A stretch of 8,931 bases of DNA. Source: Paracoccaceae bacterium. Its GTDB lineage: Bacteria > Pseudomonadota > Alphaproteobacteria > Rhodobacterales > Rhodobacteraceae. Position 1 is the first letter of the stretch; every line of letters begins with the position of its first letter. Positions 1-6,632 of this stretch are shown one piece after another. Under the pieces are notes generated by a model. It saw only the letters and a list, made by a program, of their open reading frames with translations. It had not been told where the DNA came from and did no database searches. The translations under genes and the position numbers were made by a program. The stretch lies in contig SLQN01000118.1 in assembly GCA_007131465.1 (NCBI GenBank), positions 1 through 8,931 on the forward strand. Direction: 5' to 3'.

Positions 1-851
1 ATGTCACCAAGCGCGCGGCCAAGCAATTCAGCCGCAAGGGCCTTGCGATACTCTGGTGGCGCATGAATGTCTCCGTCAGCCACCAGATGACGCTGCGCAA
101 GCGAGACCGCTGCGCTGATGTGATCGGCGGTGATCTTTTGGCCCTCAAGCAAAGCCTCGACTCCTTCAAGTCGCAATGCCACGCCCCCAAGTCCAAAACA
201 TACGATGCGCCAGTTCTGGCACCTGCCTCCAGCAGCGTCCGGATCGCAGTACATGGCCACACCCGCCAGCGCGAAATCGCCCTTTCGCCGCGCGAATTCG
301 CGGAAACTCCAGCATCGTCCTGCAGGCCAAGGCGGAAAATGAATTGCCTCGACCAATTCATCTTCGGCAAGATCGGTGGACATTGCTCCGAGCAGGAAAT
401 TACGGGACGACACCCGGCGGCGCCCCTGGCTGCCGATGACCTCGATCTGTGCGTCCGAGACAAGGCAGATCGCCGGAAACTCCGCCGCTGCATCTGCGTG
501 CGCGATACTGCCGCCAAGCGTGCCCCGGTTGCGCACCTGATAATGTGCAACATGACCCACCGCTTCGACGAGAAGCGGGTGTGCGCGCGCGATGACCGGG
601 GTGCCAAGAACATCGCACCAGCGCACAAGCGCCCCCAGGCGCAGCCCGTCTTCGCGCAACTCGATCCCGTCAAGACCGGAAATGCACGACAGATCCACCA
701 GCGCACCCGGCTGAACAAGACGAAAAGCCATCATCGGCAGCAGACTTTGTCCGCCTGCAAGTGGCAATGCGTCGCCCCCATGTGCCACAAGAAGCTTTAC
801 AACTTCTGATACTGTATCCGGACGGTAGTATCTGAAAGGAGAAAACTTCAA
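1..851 (-). CDS. FAD-binding medium subunit of a CO-dehydrogenase/xanthine-dehydrogenase-type molybdenum hydroxylase (partial, CoxM-like)
   Basis: Reading the minus strand from a TTG at 851-849 gives an open frame of 283 codons reaching the window edge without a stop. Family members are about 280-290 residues, so only the last few residues should be missing. Two flavin-binding signatures of the family are present: AGGQSLLPMM at residues 32-41 and TLGGSIAHADAA at 111-122, the same spacing as in carboxydotrophic CoxM. The protein should carry FAD and pass electrons from the iron-sulfur subunit of a cytoplasmic three-subunit hydroxylase. The CoxL and CoxS partners would lie to the left, outside the window. 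The family covers CO dehydrogenase and many hydroxylases of N-heterocycles, aldehydes and purines. The surrounding amidohydrolases make an N-heterocycle or similar compound more likely than CO, but that is inference. The start rests on an AGGTGG ribosome-binding site; no ATG exists between the upstream in-frame stop and the conserved N-terminus. Confidence 0.9.
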   Translation of the reverse strand, partial: MKFSPFRYYRPDTVSEVVKLLVAHGGDALPLAGGQSLLPMMAFRLVQPGALVDLSCISGLDGIELREDGLRLGALVRWCDVLGTPVIARAHPLLVEAVGHVAHYQVRNRGTLGGSIAHADAAAEFPAICLVSDAQIEVIGSQGRRRVSSRNFLLGAMSTDLAEDELVEAIHFPPWPAGRCWSFREFARRKGDFALAGVAMYCDPDAAGGRCQNWRIVCFGLGGVALRLEGVEALLEGQKITADHISAAVSLAQRHLVADGDIHAPPEYRKALAAELLGRALGD

Positions 852-854
852 GTG

Positions 855-860
855 CCACCT
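855..860 (-). promoter_or_regulatory. Ribosome-binding site fixing a TTG start
   Basis: AGGTGG on the minus strand ends three bases before TTG at 851-849. Other in-frame candidates are a TTG and a GTG farther upstream, within the promoter and operator, without a comparable Shine-Dalgarno match. The TTG gives a protein beginning KFSPFRYYRP, the normal start of CoxM-type subunits. Confidence 0.6.
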
Positions 861-899
861 GTGATGCAAGCATGTGATCACGAAGTGTCATCACGAATT
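861..899. repeat. Three 13-base direct repeats over the CoxM-gene promoter (putative operator)
   Basis: On the plus strand three consecutive 13-base units start at 861 (GTGATGCAAGCAT), 874 (GTGATCACGAAGT) and 887 (GTCATCACGAATT). Units two and three agree at 11 of 13 positions; unit one shares the GTGAT and the final T. The middle unit contains the perfect palindrome GTGATCAC. Elements with the same core and the same 13-base step occur before the genes at 1440 and 5544. The repeats cover the predicted -10 and start site, which fits a repressor operator. The regulator is not encoded in the window and its family cannot be named from the site alone. Confidence 0.55.
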
Positions 900-912
900 G
901 ACCCTTTGTCAA
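884..912 (-). promoter_or_regulatory. Predicted sigma-70-type promoter of the CoxM-like gene
   Basis: On the minus strand a consensus -35 TTGACA (912-907) is followed after 17 bases by GACACT (889-884) as a weak -10. Transcription would begin about 25 bases before the TTG start. The -10 lies inside the phased GTGAT repeats at 861-899, so regulator binding there should block the polymerase. This gives the CoxM-like gene its own promoter even though another minus-strand gene lies just upstream. Confidence 0.5.
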
Positions 913-1015
913 GGCAGGATCCGCGGACCGCATGGTGTCCGCGCGCTGGATGCCCAAAAACCGGGCACGGGTGCCGGAAGAATGACCCGCAAGATGCGCA
1001 GGCTGTGCCGCACCC

Positions 1016-1312
1016 TCAGTCAGCAGATGTGTGCAGATGCCGCTCGAAGCCCTGAAGCAGTCGATGCATCTGATCTCGGGCGGCGACAAACGCGCTGGAA
1101 CCGGCGCGGGCGGTCATGTCGGCTTCGAATTGCGCCAGGTCCGCGAAGCGACATTCCCATTTCACTGCGGCCCCTTTAGCCTCAAGCCGGACAAATATCT
1201 CGCCCGGATCAAGACCCAGCGCCATACGAATCGCGGTAACCTTCCGACGCTGCGCGAGCACTTCATCTTCTTTGCCCGGCAGCGGGTGATAGTTGGTTGT
1301 TTCCAGGATCAT
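1016..1312 (-). CDS. Small NIPSNAP-like / dimeric alpha-beta barrel protein
   Basis: This 98-residue protein begins MILETTNYHPLPGKEDEVLA, a typical opening for NIPSNAP-like dimeric alpha-beta barrel proteins: a first strand ending in a PGK turn, then an amphipathic helix (about 14-33). Two strands follow (EIFVRL about 39-44; VKWECRF about 50-56), then a long helical C-terminal half. There is no signal peptide or membrane segment. The start ATG at 1312 is preceded six bases away by GGAGGG (1324-1319), a strong ribosome-binding site. The gene lies between two operator-bearing promoters and 164 bases upstream of the CoxM-like gene on the same strand, so it may be co-transcribed with it. Such proteins act as small monooxygenases, isomerases or unknown accessory factors. 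No catalytic signature lets me choose, so the exact job is open. Confidence 0.75.
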   Translation of the reverse strand: MILETTNYHPLPGKEDEVLAQRRKVTAIRMALGLDPGEIFVRLEAKGAAVKWECRFADLAQFEADMTARAGSSAFVAARDQMHRLLQGFERHLHTSAD

Positions 1313-1352
1313 GCCCGGCCCTCCGTCTGATATGCCGCAAAGTCAGGCACTC

Positions 1353-1381
1353 TTGACGCGCTTGACTCACGATCATAAAGT
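1353..1381 (+). promoter_or_regulatory. Predicted promoter of the enolase-family/M24/amidohydrolase operon
   Basis: TTGACG (1353-1358) is followed after 17 bases by TAAAGT (1376-1381), a four-of-six match to the -10 consensus. The putative operator begins within this promoter and continues over the start site. A second TTGAC lies at 1362-1366. On the opposite strand TATGAT (1377-1372) could be a -10 for the divergent small gene at 1312, but no good -35 sits at the right distance, so that promoter is uncertain. Confidence 0.45.
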
Positions 1382-1407
1382 GTGATCACAATAAGTGATG
1401 TCAGAAT
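1369..1407. repeat. 13-base-phased GTGATCAC operator in the divergent promoter region
   Basis: Units start at 1369 (ACGATCATAAAGT, degenerate), 1382 (GTGATCACAATAA) and 1395 (GTGATGTCAGAAT). TGTGATCACA at 1381-1390 is a perfect ten-base palindrome. The stretch AAAGTGTGATCA at 1377-1388 recurs exactly at 5459-5470 in the promoter of the second operon. Its place between divergent genes means one bound regulator could control both directions. Confidence 0.6.
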
Positions 1408-1439
1408 AGAGAAACAAGATCAAGCGGAGCGAGAAACCC

Positions 1440-2600
1440 ATGCCAAGCATCAAGTCCGTCGAGACGGTCGTCGTGCAACTGCCGACCCGGCGCGAACACA
1501 AGTGGGCAGGACTGACCGAGGTTATAGGCCGCTATGTACTTGTCAAGATGACCGATACCGACGGGCGCGTCGGCTGGGGAGAGGCACCCGCACTCAAGGA
1601 CTGGGGTGGGGAGTTCGGTCGTTACTATGGCGAATCGGCAAAGATTGTTAAAACCGTCATCGAAACGTATCTCGCGCCTGCCGTGATCGGGGTTGACCTT
1701 GGCAACATCGCAGAGTTGCACAAGCGCATGGATGCGGTCATCCGCGGATATCCCTATTCAAAGGCCGCTGTCGAATTTGGCGCTTACGATCTGACCGGTC
1801 GCTGGTTGAACGTGCCGGTTCATGTGTTGCTGGGCGGCAAGTCGCGTGACCGCGTTGCGGTGACGCATTCGATCGGCCTCATTCCTGTCGAGGAAGCGCG
1901 CGTGGAAGCTGCAAAGCTCGCTGACGAAGGCATCCGTACGATCAAGGTCAAAATCGGCGTCGACCCTGAACGCGACGTGAAGATGGTCCGCGCCGTGCGC
2001 GAGGCTGCCGGCGCACAGATGGACATCTGCGTTGACGCCAACGAGGGGTATCGCACCCCGGGGGAGGCTGTTCAAACCTATCGGCGCTTCGAAGACTGCC
2101 GGATCAAGTATTTCGAACAGCCCGTCATGGGCATCGAACGCATTTCCGAGGTCGCGCGCCGCATCGATGCACCGGTTATGGCCGACGAGTCGGCGTGGAA
2201 CGGGCATGACTCGATTCAGATTATCGCGCAGGGCCAAGTGCAGATCGTCTCAATCTACACCACCAAGGCGGGCGGCCTCTACAAGGCGATGGAGGTAGGA
2301 GCAATCTGCCGCGCCGCCGGTATCATTTGCAATGTCAACGGTTCGATCGAGACCGGGGTCGGCAATCTGGCAAATGTCCAGCTTGCCGCAGCAGCACCGG
2401 CGGCAACGCTGTCCTGTGTCATCCCGGTATCGGTTCCTGCAGAGGCCCAAACCGGGCAGATCGGCGGCATCTATTACAAGGACGACCTTCTGGTCGCGCC
2501 GATGCGGGTGGAGGATGGGGCAATTGTGGTCCCGGACGGGCCCGGCATGGGCATTGATGTCGACCTCGACAAGATCAGGAAATACCAAATTGAACTCTAG
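1440..2600 (+). CDS. Enolase-superfamily enzyme, muconate lactonizing (MLE) subgroup
   Basis: The 386-residue product has the normal length and two-domain layout of the superfamily: an N-terminal capping domain (about 1-125) and a C-terminal barrel. The barrel shows the MLE-subgroup acid/base lysines, KVK at 169-171 and K276 in TTKAGG, and three metal ligands, D199 (VDAN), E226 (FEQP) and D249 (ADES). An Glu-containing loop, IETGVG, starts at 303. It should bind Mg2+ and abstract a proton alpha to a carboxylate, so racemization, epimerization, cycloisomerization or dehydration are all possible. The DxD motif typical of dipeptide epimerases near the last barrel strands is not evident, so that activity is not supported. 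It is the first gene of its operon, 18 bases before the M24 gene. A GGAG lies ten bases before the ATG. Substrate unknown. Confidence 0.9.
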   Translation: MPSIKSVETVVVQLPTRREHKWAGLTEVIGRYVLVKMTDTDGRVGWGEAPALKDWGGEFGRYYGESAKIVKTVIETYLAPAVIGVDLGNIAELHKRMDAVIRGYPYSKAAVEFGAYDLTGRWLNVPVHVLLGGKSRDRVAVTHSIGLIPVEEARVEAAKLADEGIRTIKVKIGVDPERDVKMVRAVREAAGAQMDICVDANEGYRTPGEAVQTYRRFEDCRIKYFEQPVMGIERISEVARRIDAPVMADESAWNGHDSIQIIAQGQVQIVSIYTTKAGGLYKAMEVGAICRAAGIICNVNGSIETGVGNLANVQLAAAAPAATLSCVIPVSVPAEAQTGQIGGIYYKDDLLVAPMRVEDGAIVVPDGPGMGIDVDLDKIRKYQIEL

Positions 2601-2606
2601 TGTGTG

Positions 2607-2615
2607 AAGGAAGGG
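2607..2615 (+). promoter_or_regulatory. Ribosome-binding site deciding the M24-protein start
   Basis: AAGGAAGGG lies three bases before ATG at 2619. An in-frame GTG at 2604 would place this purine run inside the coding region and has no comparable site of its own, so the ATG is preferred. Confidence 0.7.
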
Positions 2616-2618
2616 AAA

Positions 2619-3764
2619 ATGCAAACTGAGATTGTCGCACGGCAGGCCAGGGCAATGGGTGAACGCGGGCTGGATGCTATCATATCCTGTTCGCCGGAGA
2701 ACTTTGCCTATGCGACGGGTTTCGTGGTCCCGAGCCAACCGCTGATCAGGCATCGTCACGCCATGTGCATCGTAACGGCAGACGGCGCAACGGCCCTTTT
2801 CGGGGTCGACATGGAGCAGAGTACGATGCGCCGCCAGCAACCGGATGTTCCCATACGGATCTGGGCCGAGTTCTCTGATGATCCCATGCTTGTCCTTGCC
2901 GACCAGTTGAAGGACCTTGGACTGGAACGTGCGAATATCGCGATCGAGCTTGATTACTTGCCGGCAATCGATTTCATGCGGCTTACACAAGCCCTGCCCG
3001 ATGCGACCTTCTCGGCGGCCGAGGACATCCTTGCACGGCTTCGCCAGTTGAAGATACCCGAGGAGATCGACCTGCTCCGTCGCTTGTCGCGGATTTCCGA
3101 TAAGGCCATCCATGATGCGCTTGCGGCAGTGGATGAGGGCGATAGCGAAATGGACATCGCAGGGCATCTGACCCGGAATGTCTTCTCGCTCGGGGCCGAA
3201 CATTTCAAGTTGCTTATCGTTGCCACTGGCGAGCGAAGTGTCCTGCCGAATGTCGGTCCTTCGGAGCGGATTCTGAGGCGCGGCGATGTCTGTCGCGTCG
3301 AGATATTCTCGGTCATCTCCGGCTATCACGCCGGTGTTTGCCGGACCGCAGTTGTGGGCGAGGCGCCGCGACATGCCGAACCGATCTGGGCACATCTGGT
3401 CGAGTGCAAGTATGAGATCATGGAAAAAGTGAAGCCGGGCGCAAGTTGCCGGGAAATCTACGACAGCTTTATCACCAAGCTTTCAAAGATGGACCTTCCG
3501 CCGATTTCCTTTGTCGGCCACGGAATAGGGCTGCATCTGCACGAAAACCCGTATCTGGGCCTTGCACCCGTGCTCGGTCAGCCGGGCGCCGACGCAGAAA
3601 TCGAGGAGAACATGGTCCTGGGCTTCGAGCCACTGTGCTACGATACTGGCCATGGCTTCGGAATGCAGAACAAGGAAATGCTTCTGGTGACGGCAGATGG
3701 CTCCGAACTGCTGTCTGACTATTCGAATACCGACAAACTCATCGTCTGCGGGAGTGCCCGCTGA
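2619..3764 (+). CDS. M24-family (creatinase / Xaa-Pro peptidase-like) hydrolase with altered metal site
   Basis: The 381-residue protein has a creatinase N-terminal-type domain (about 5-140) and a pita-bread M24 domain (about 148-370). The M24 landmarks are clear: IVATGERSVLP (200-210), RRGDV (221-224 region), GHGIGLHLHENP (300-311), GFEP (335-338) and a C-terminal NKE (351-353). The two Asp ligands of metallo-members are replaced, by E228 (RVEIF) and G239 (GYHAGVCRT), while H301, E337 and E353 remain. The His usual in the PH motif is N211. Loss of ligands at these places is known for creatinase, which works without metal, so a creatinase- or ectoine-hydrolase-like amidase acting on a small C-N bond is more likely than a true proline peptidase. 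That is inference. It sits 18 bases after the enolase-family gene and 42 before the amidohydrolase gene. No signal peptide: cytoplasmic. Confidence 0.88.
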   Translation: MQTEIVARQARAMGERGLDAIISCSPENFAYATGFVVPSQPLIRHRHAMCIVTADGATALFGVDMEQSTMRRQQPDVPIRIWAEFSDDPMLVLADQLKDLGLERANIAIELDYLPAIDFMRLTQALPDATFSAAEDILARLRQLKIPEEIDLLRRLSRISDKAIHDALAAVDEGDSEMDIAGHLTRNVFSLGAEHFKLLIVATGERSVLPNVGPSERILRRGDVCRVEIFSVISGYHAGVCRTAVVGEAPRHAEPIWAHLVECKYEIMEKVKPGASCREIYDSFITKLSKMDLPPISFVGHGIGLHLHENPYLGLAPVLGQPGADAEIEENMVLGFEPLCYDTGHGFGMQNKEMLLVTADGSELLSDYSNTDKLIVCGSAR

Positions 3765-3806
3765 GGGGGTCCTGCGTGACTCTGAGATCAATATGGAGAA
3801 TACGCC

Positions 3807-5246
3807 GTGCGAACGCTAATCGAGAACCTCAACTTCGTCTTCACAGTCGACAGCAACGACACGGTTCTGCGCAATGCCAGCATCGTGGTTGAGAACGACT
3901 GTCTGGCCGATATCGGGTTGACCAACGAGATCACCGGGCGCCATTCGCGCGACAGCTTCGACAACATCATCGACGGCGCGATGATGGGAATGTGTCCAGG
4001 CTTTGTAGACAGTCATGTCCATCTCTCCGAGACGCTTTCGCGGGCGGTCTTCCCCGACAACCTGAACACCCGCGCCTGGGTGTTTCACTGGGCCAAGCCG
4101 TTCTATGCGCATGTCACCGAGGAAGACGAATACTGGGGTGCATTGCTTGGCATCACCGAGATGCTGCGTTGCGGGACAACCTGTTTTCTGGACATGGGGT
4201 CGCAATATGATCCGGGTATCGTCATCCGCGCCATGGACCCGACAGGCATTCGCGGCATCACGGGCCGTCATGCGGCGGACAACCGCCCGGCCGAGCTTCC
4301 CAAGGGCTGGACAGAGCAGATGGCCGACCATCACTTCTTCCCGGATGCACAAAGCGCGCTGAAAGTTCTCGAGGACTGCGTGACGAAATACAACGGTGCG
4401 CTGGACGGGCGGGCGCGGTGTTGGGTCAATATCGAAGGCAAAGAACCCTGCACACTCGAGCTACATGTCGGCGCAGTTGAACTTGCCGAACGGCTTGGTG
4501 TGGGAACGACATATCACCTCGCCACCTCGATCGAGGAAGCCAAGGTTTGCGAAAACAAGTATGGCGTCTGGCCGATCACCCGGATCGACAATGCCGGCGG
4601 AGTGCGCAAGAACCTTGTCATCGCCCATGGTGTGGCCGTGACCGATGATGAAGTGAAACTGCTTGCCGAACGTGGTGCTGCCGTTGCGTTCTGCCCGTGC
4701 TCATCGCTCAAGCTGGGCAAGGGTGCAACCGCAATCGGAAAATACCCCGAAATGGTTGCGGCCGGCGTCAGGGTTGGTCTTGGCACTGATGGCGTGTCGG
4801 CTGCGGGCAACATGAACCTCATGCGCCAGATGCTGATCGTTGCGGGCATGTTCAAGGATGCGCGGCTCAAGGCCGACATCTTCACCGCCCGACAGGCGTT
4901 GCGGGCCGCAACAATCGAAGGCGCGCGCACCCTGATGTGGGATGACGAGATCGGGTCGCTCGAAATCGGCAAGAAGGCCGATTTCATCCTGTTCGATCTT
5001 GATCATGTGGAATGGACCCCGTTCCACGATCCACTGCAGGCGTTGGTATTCTCTGCCTCGACCGCATCGATCTGCCAGACCTGGGTCAATGGCAAGAAGG
5101 TTTATGGCGAAGGTCAGGTTTACGGCGTCGATGAAAAGGAAGTTCGCCGAAAGGCGCGCGACCTCGCCGCAGCCGCAGTTATCCGCGCCGGACTCCACAA
5201 GGATGACGTCGACACGACAACCACGCTGTATGATGAGGGAAACTGA
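3807..5246 (+). CDS. TRZ/ATZ-type amidohydrolase (cytosine deaminase / chlorohydrolase-like)
   Basis: The 479-residue product has the amidohydrolase layout: an N-terminal beta-sandwich piece (1-63), a metal barrel, and a C-terminal return to the sandwich (IGSLEIGKKADFILFDLD, 382-399). Metal-site residues are H70 and H72 in PGFVDSHVHL, H237 in YHLATS, and D328 in LGTDGVS; H274 in VIAHGV is the usual further active-site His. The family removes amino or other leaving groups from heterocyclic rings (s-triazines, guanine, S-adenosylhomocysteine and relatives). The Glu that normally follows the third His by three residues, as in HxxE, is T240, so the usual deamination machinery is altered. The start is GTG at 3807 with GGAG eight bases upstream; the protein then begins MRTLIENLNF as relatives do. 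A C-terminal tail after 440 is charged and probably helical. Last gene of the first operon. Confidence 0.88.
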   Translation: MRTLIENLNFVFTVDSNDTVLRNASIVVENDCLADIGLTNEITGRHSRDSFDNIIDGAMMGMCPGFVDSHVHLSETLSRAVFPDNLNTRAWVFHWAKPFYAHVTEEDEYWGALLGITEMLRCGTTCFLDMGSQYDPGIVIRAMDPTGIRGITGRHAADNRPAELPKGWTEQMADHHFFPDAQSALKVLEDCVTKYNGALDGRARCWVNIEGKEPCTLELHVGAVELAERLGVGTTYHLATSIEEAKVCENKYGVWPITRIDNAGGVRKNLVIAHGVAVTDDEVKLLAERGAAVAFCPCSSLKLGKGATAIGKYPEMVAAGVRVGLGTDGVSAAGNMNLMRQMLIVAGMFKDARLKADIFTARQALRAATIEGARTLMWDDEIGSLEIGKKADFILFDLDHVEWTPFHDPLQALVFSASTASICQTWVNGKKVYGEGQVYGVDEKEVRRKARDLAAAAVIRAGLHKDDVDTTTTLYDEGN

Positions 5247-5449
5247 CAAGGTTGCATTCTTCGGATCAGTGGCAACAGACCATATCGGGATAAGCCGTCG
5301 ATCCGTGACGCCATGGACTTGCCACCCGGGCCGCTGGGGCATTCTGGACGGTTTGCGGTATGGATTGCCCATGCGTGCCGTGTCACGCACGGGTTCTGAC
5401 CAGCGACAACCGCACACTACCACGATGGCAGGACGAACATGATCCCAGC
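5247..5449. other. Non-coding spacer between the two plus-strand operons
   Basis: This part of the 297-base gap shows no convincing gene on either strand: open frames entering it are extensions of antisense or out-of-frame reading of the amidohydrolase gene. Short inverted repeats occur (GTTGC 5251-5255 with GCAAC 5272-5276; CCGTG 5378-5382 with CACGG 5388-5392), but none is followed by a T-run, so no intrinsic terminator can be called. The promoter and operator of the next operon begin at 5450. Confidence 0.5.
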
Positions 5450-5476
5450 TTGACAGACAAAGTGTGATCATACACT
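5450..5476 (+). promoter_or_regulatory. Predicted promoter of the opine dehydrogenase operon
   Basis: A consensus -35 TTGACA (5450-5455) is followed after 15 bases by TACACT (5471-5476). The spacing is shorter than the ideal 17, which suggests a weak or activator-sensitive promoter, or a slightly different -10. The leader to the ATG at 5544 would be about 60 bases. The operator repeats begin within the spacer. Confidence 0.5.
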
Positions 5477-5489
5477 GTGATCTCAGTTT
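5464..5489. repeat. Two 13-base direct repeats in the opine dehydrogenase promoter (putative operator)
   Basis: Units start at 5464 (GTGATCATACACT) and 5477 (GTGATCTCAGTTT), sharing GTGATC and the final T. They have the same core and the same 13-base step as the repeats at 861-899 and 1369-1407. AAAGTGTGATCA (5459-5470) is identical to 1377-1388. The first unit carries the -10 and the second lies at the expected start site. Confidence 0.6.
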
Positions 5490-5532
5490 GCAGTGCTATG
5501 ACATGCGACCCGGTCGGAGACACGAACGCTTG

Positions 5533-5538
5533 AGGAGG
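5533..5538 (+). promoter_or_regulatory. Consensus Shine-Dalgarno of the opine dehydrogenase gene
   Basis: AGGAGG lies five bases before the ATG at 5544. It is the strongest ribosome-binding site in the window and suggests the second operon is well translated once transcribed. Confidence 0.7.
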
Positions 5539-5543
5539 AAGAC

Positions 5544-6632
5544 ATGAGGATTGCCGTTCTTGGCGGGGGCGCGGGTGGGGCTGCAGCAACTGCGGAGCTG
5601 ACACAAGGCGGCCATGCCGTTTCATACTGGGCGCGCTCGCCATCTACTCTGGAACCCTTCTTGACACGCGGCAGCATTGGCTATTCGGGTGTTCTGGGCA
5701 CGGGTGAAGCCCGGCCACAGGTGATGACGTCAGAGCTGCACAAGGCCATCGCGGATGTCGATTGTGCGGTGGTATCCGCGCCAACCTTTTCGCACGCATC
5801 GATCGCAACTGCGTTGGCTGAAGCGGGCTGGCCGTCAGACAAGCTCGTGATCCTGAACCCCGGACATACCGGCGGTGCTCTGGAGTTCGCGGCGGCCTTT
5901 TCGGCGGCCCGCCGCAAGGCGCCCCCTGTGGTCGAGTTCTCGACGCTCACCTATGTCGCCCGCAAGCTCACTGCAGATGAAGTGACGATTACCGGGCGCG
6001 CGCGGCAGGTCCGCGCGGCGGCTCTCGATGGCAACGCCGCACATCTTGAAATCGCATCAACCCTGTTTCCCGGTGCCACGCCTGTGGACGATGTCCTGCT
6101 TTCGGGCCTGTGCAACGTGAACATGGTTCTTCACACCCCCGGTGCCGTGCTGAGCGCGGCCTGGGTCGAGGCGACATCGGGAAATTTCACCTTCTATGTT
6201 GACGCCATGACTGACGGTGTGGCCCGGGTTATGAAGAGTCTGGATGCAGAGCGCCTTGCCGTGGCGCACGCTTTCGGCCACTCCTTGCCCAATCTCATCG
6301 AGGAAATGAAAGCGATCGGCACCGTCGAGGCTGATGTCGCAGATATCTCGGACTATCGCGCTGCGATTTCCGGAGGGGTCGCCAACAGGCGGATCATGGC
6401 ACCCGACTCGCTAAAGCACCGGTATTACCGCGAGGACTTCGGCCACGGCCTTCTCCCGTTCAGGGAGTTGGCGCAGATTGCCGGTGTCCCGGTGCCGACT
6501 GCTGATGCACTCTATCATCTCGCGTCGACATCCGTGGACGCCGATTATCGTCAGAATGGCAGGACAGCACAGGCCATGGGGATTGCCGGGCTGACGCGAG
6601 ATCAGCTCAAGAGAAAGGTGAAAGCGACATGA
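5544..6632 (+). CDS. Opine (octopine/nopaline) dehydrogenase family protein
   Basis: The 362-residue protein opens with a Rossmann dinucleotide-binding loop, MRIAVLGGGAGGAAATAEL, followed by LVILNPGHTGGALEF (101-115), the second conserved stretch of the NAD(P)-binding domain. The C-terminal catalytic domain shows CNVNMVLHTPGAVLSA (190-205), in which H197 corresponds to the catalytic His of octopine dehydrogenase, and DSLKHRYYREDFGHGLLPF (288-306), the family's conserved YxxED-type block. Family enzymes join an amino acid amine to a 2-oxo acid by reductive condensation, or oxidize the resulting secondary amine; direction cannot be told. The neighbouring hydrolases favour breakdown, but synthesis of an opine-like product is possible. 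It is the first gene of its operon, with a consensus ribosome-binding site. Its stop overlaps the next start (ATGA), so the two are translationally coupled. Cytoplasmic, full length. Confidence 0.9.
   Translation: MRIAVLGGGAGGAAATAELTQGGHAVSYWARSPSTLEPFLTRGSIGYSGVLGTGEARPQVMTSELHKAIADVDCAVVSAPTFSHASIATALAEAGWPSDKLVILNPGHTGGALEFAAAFSAARRKAPPVVEFSTLTYVARKLTADEVTITGRARQVRAAALDGNAAHLEIASTLFPGATPVDDVLLSGLCNVNMVLHTPGAVLSAAWVEATSGNFTFYVDAMTDGVARVMKSLDAERLAVAHAFGHSLPNLIEEMKAIGTVEADVADISDYRAAISGGVANRRIMAPDSLKHRYYREDFGHGLLPFRELAQIAGVPVPTADALYHLASTSVDADYRQNGRTAQAMGIAGLTRDQLKRKVKAT

Noticed and set aside
63..809. A 248-codon open frame on the plus strand
   Set aside because: It is antisense to the CoxM-like gene, which has both flavin motifs in place along the whole stretch; the plus-strand product is Arg/Pro/His-rich with no recognizable fold.
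1381..1390. TGTGATCACA as a CRP/FNR-type site
   Set aside because: CRP sites need about six bases between TGTGA and TCACA, and FNR sites have TTGAT-N4-ATCAA; here the arms abut and the element repeats at 13-base steps.
2604..2618. GTG start five codons upstream for the M24 protein
   Set aside because: The AAGGAAGGG ribosome-binding site lies inside these codons and points to the ATG at 2619.
2250..3395. A 381-codon open frame on the minus strand
   Set aside because: It is antisense to the enolase-family and M24 genes, both of which show conserved catalytic motifs there; it is a by-product of GC-rich codon use.
5251..5392. Short inverted repeats as a terminator of the first operon
   Set aside because: Stems are only five pairs, two of them compete, and none is followed by a T-rich run.
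4701..5471. A 256-codon minus-strand frame reaching into the 5247-5449 spacer
   Set aside because: Mostly antisense to the amidohydrolase; the spacer part has no ribosome-binding site or family motif, and it would cross the predicted promoter.
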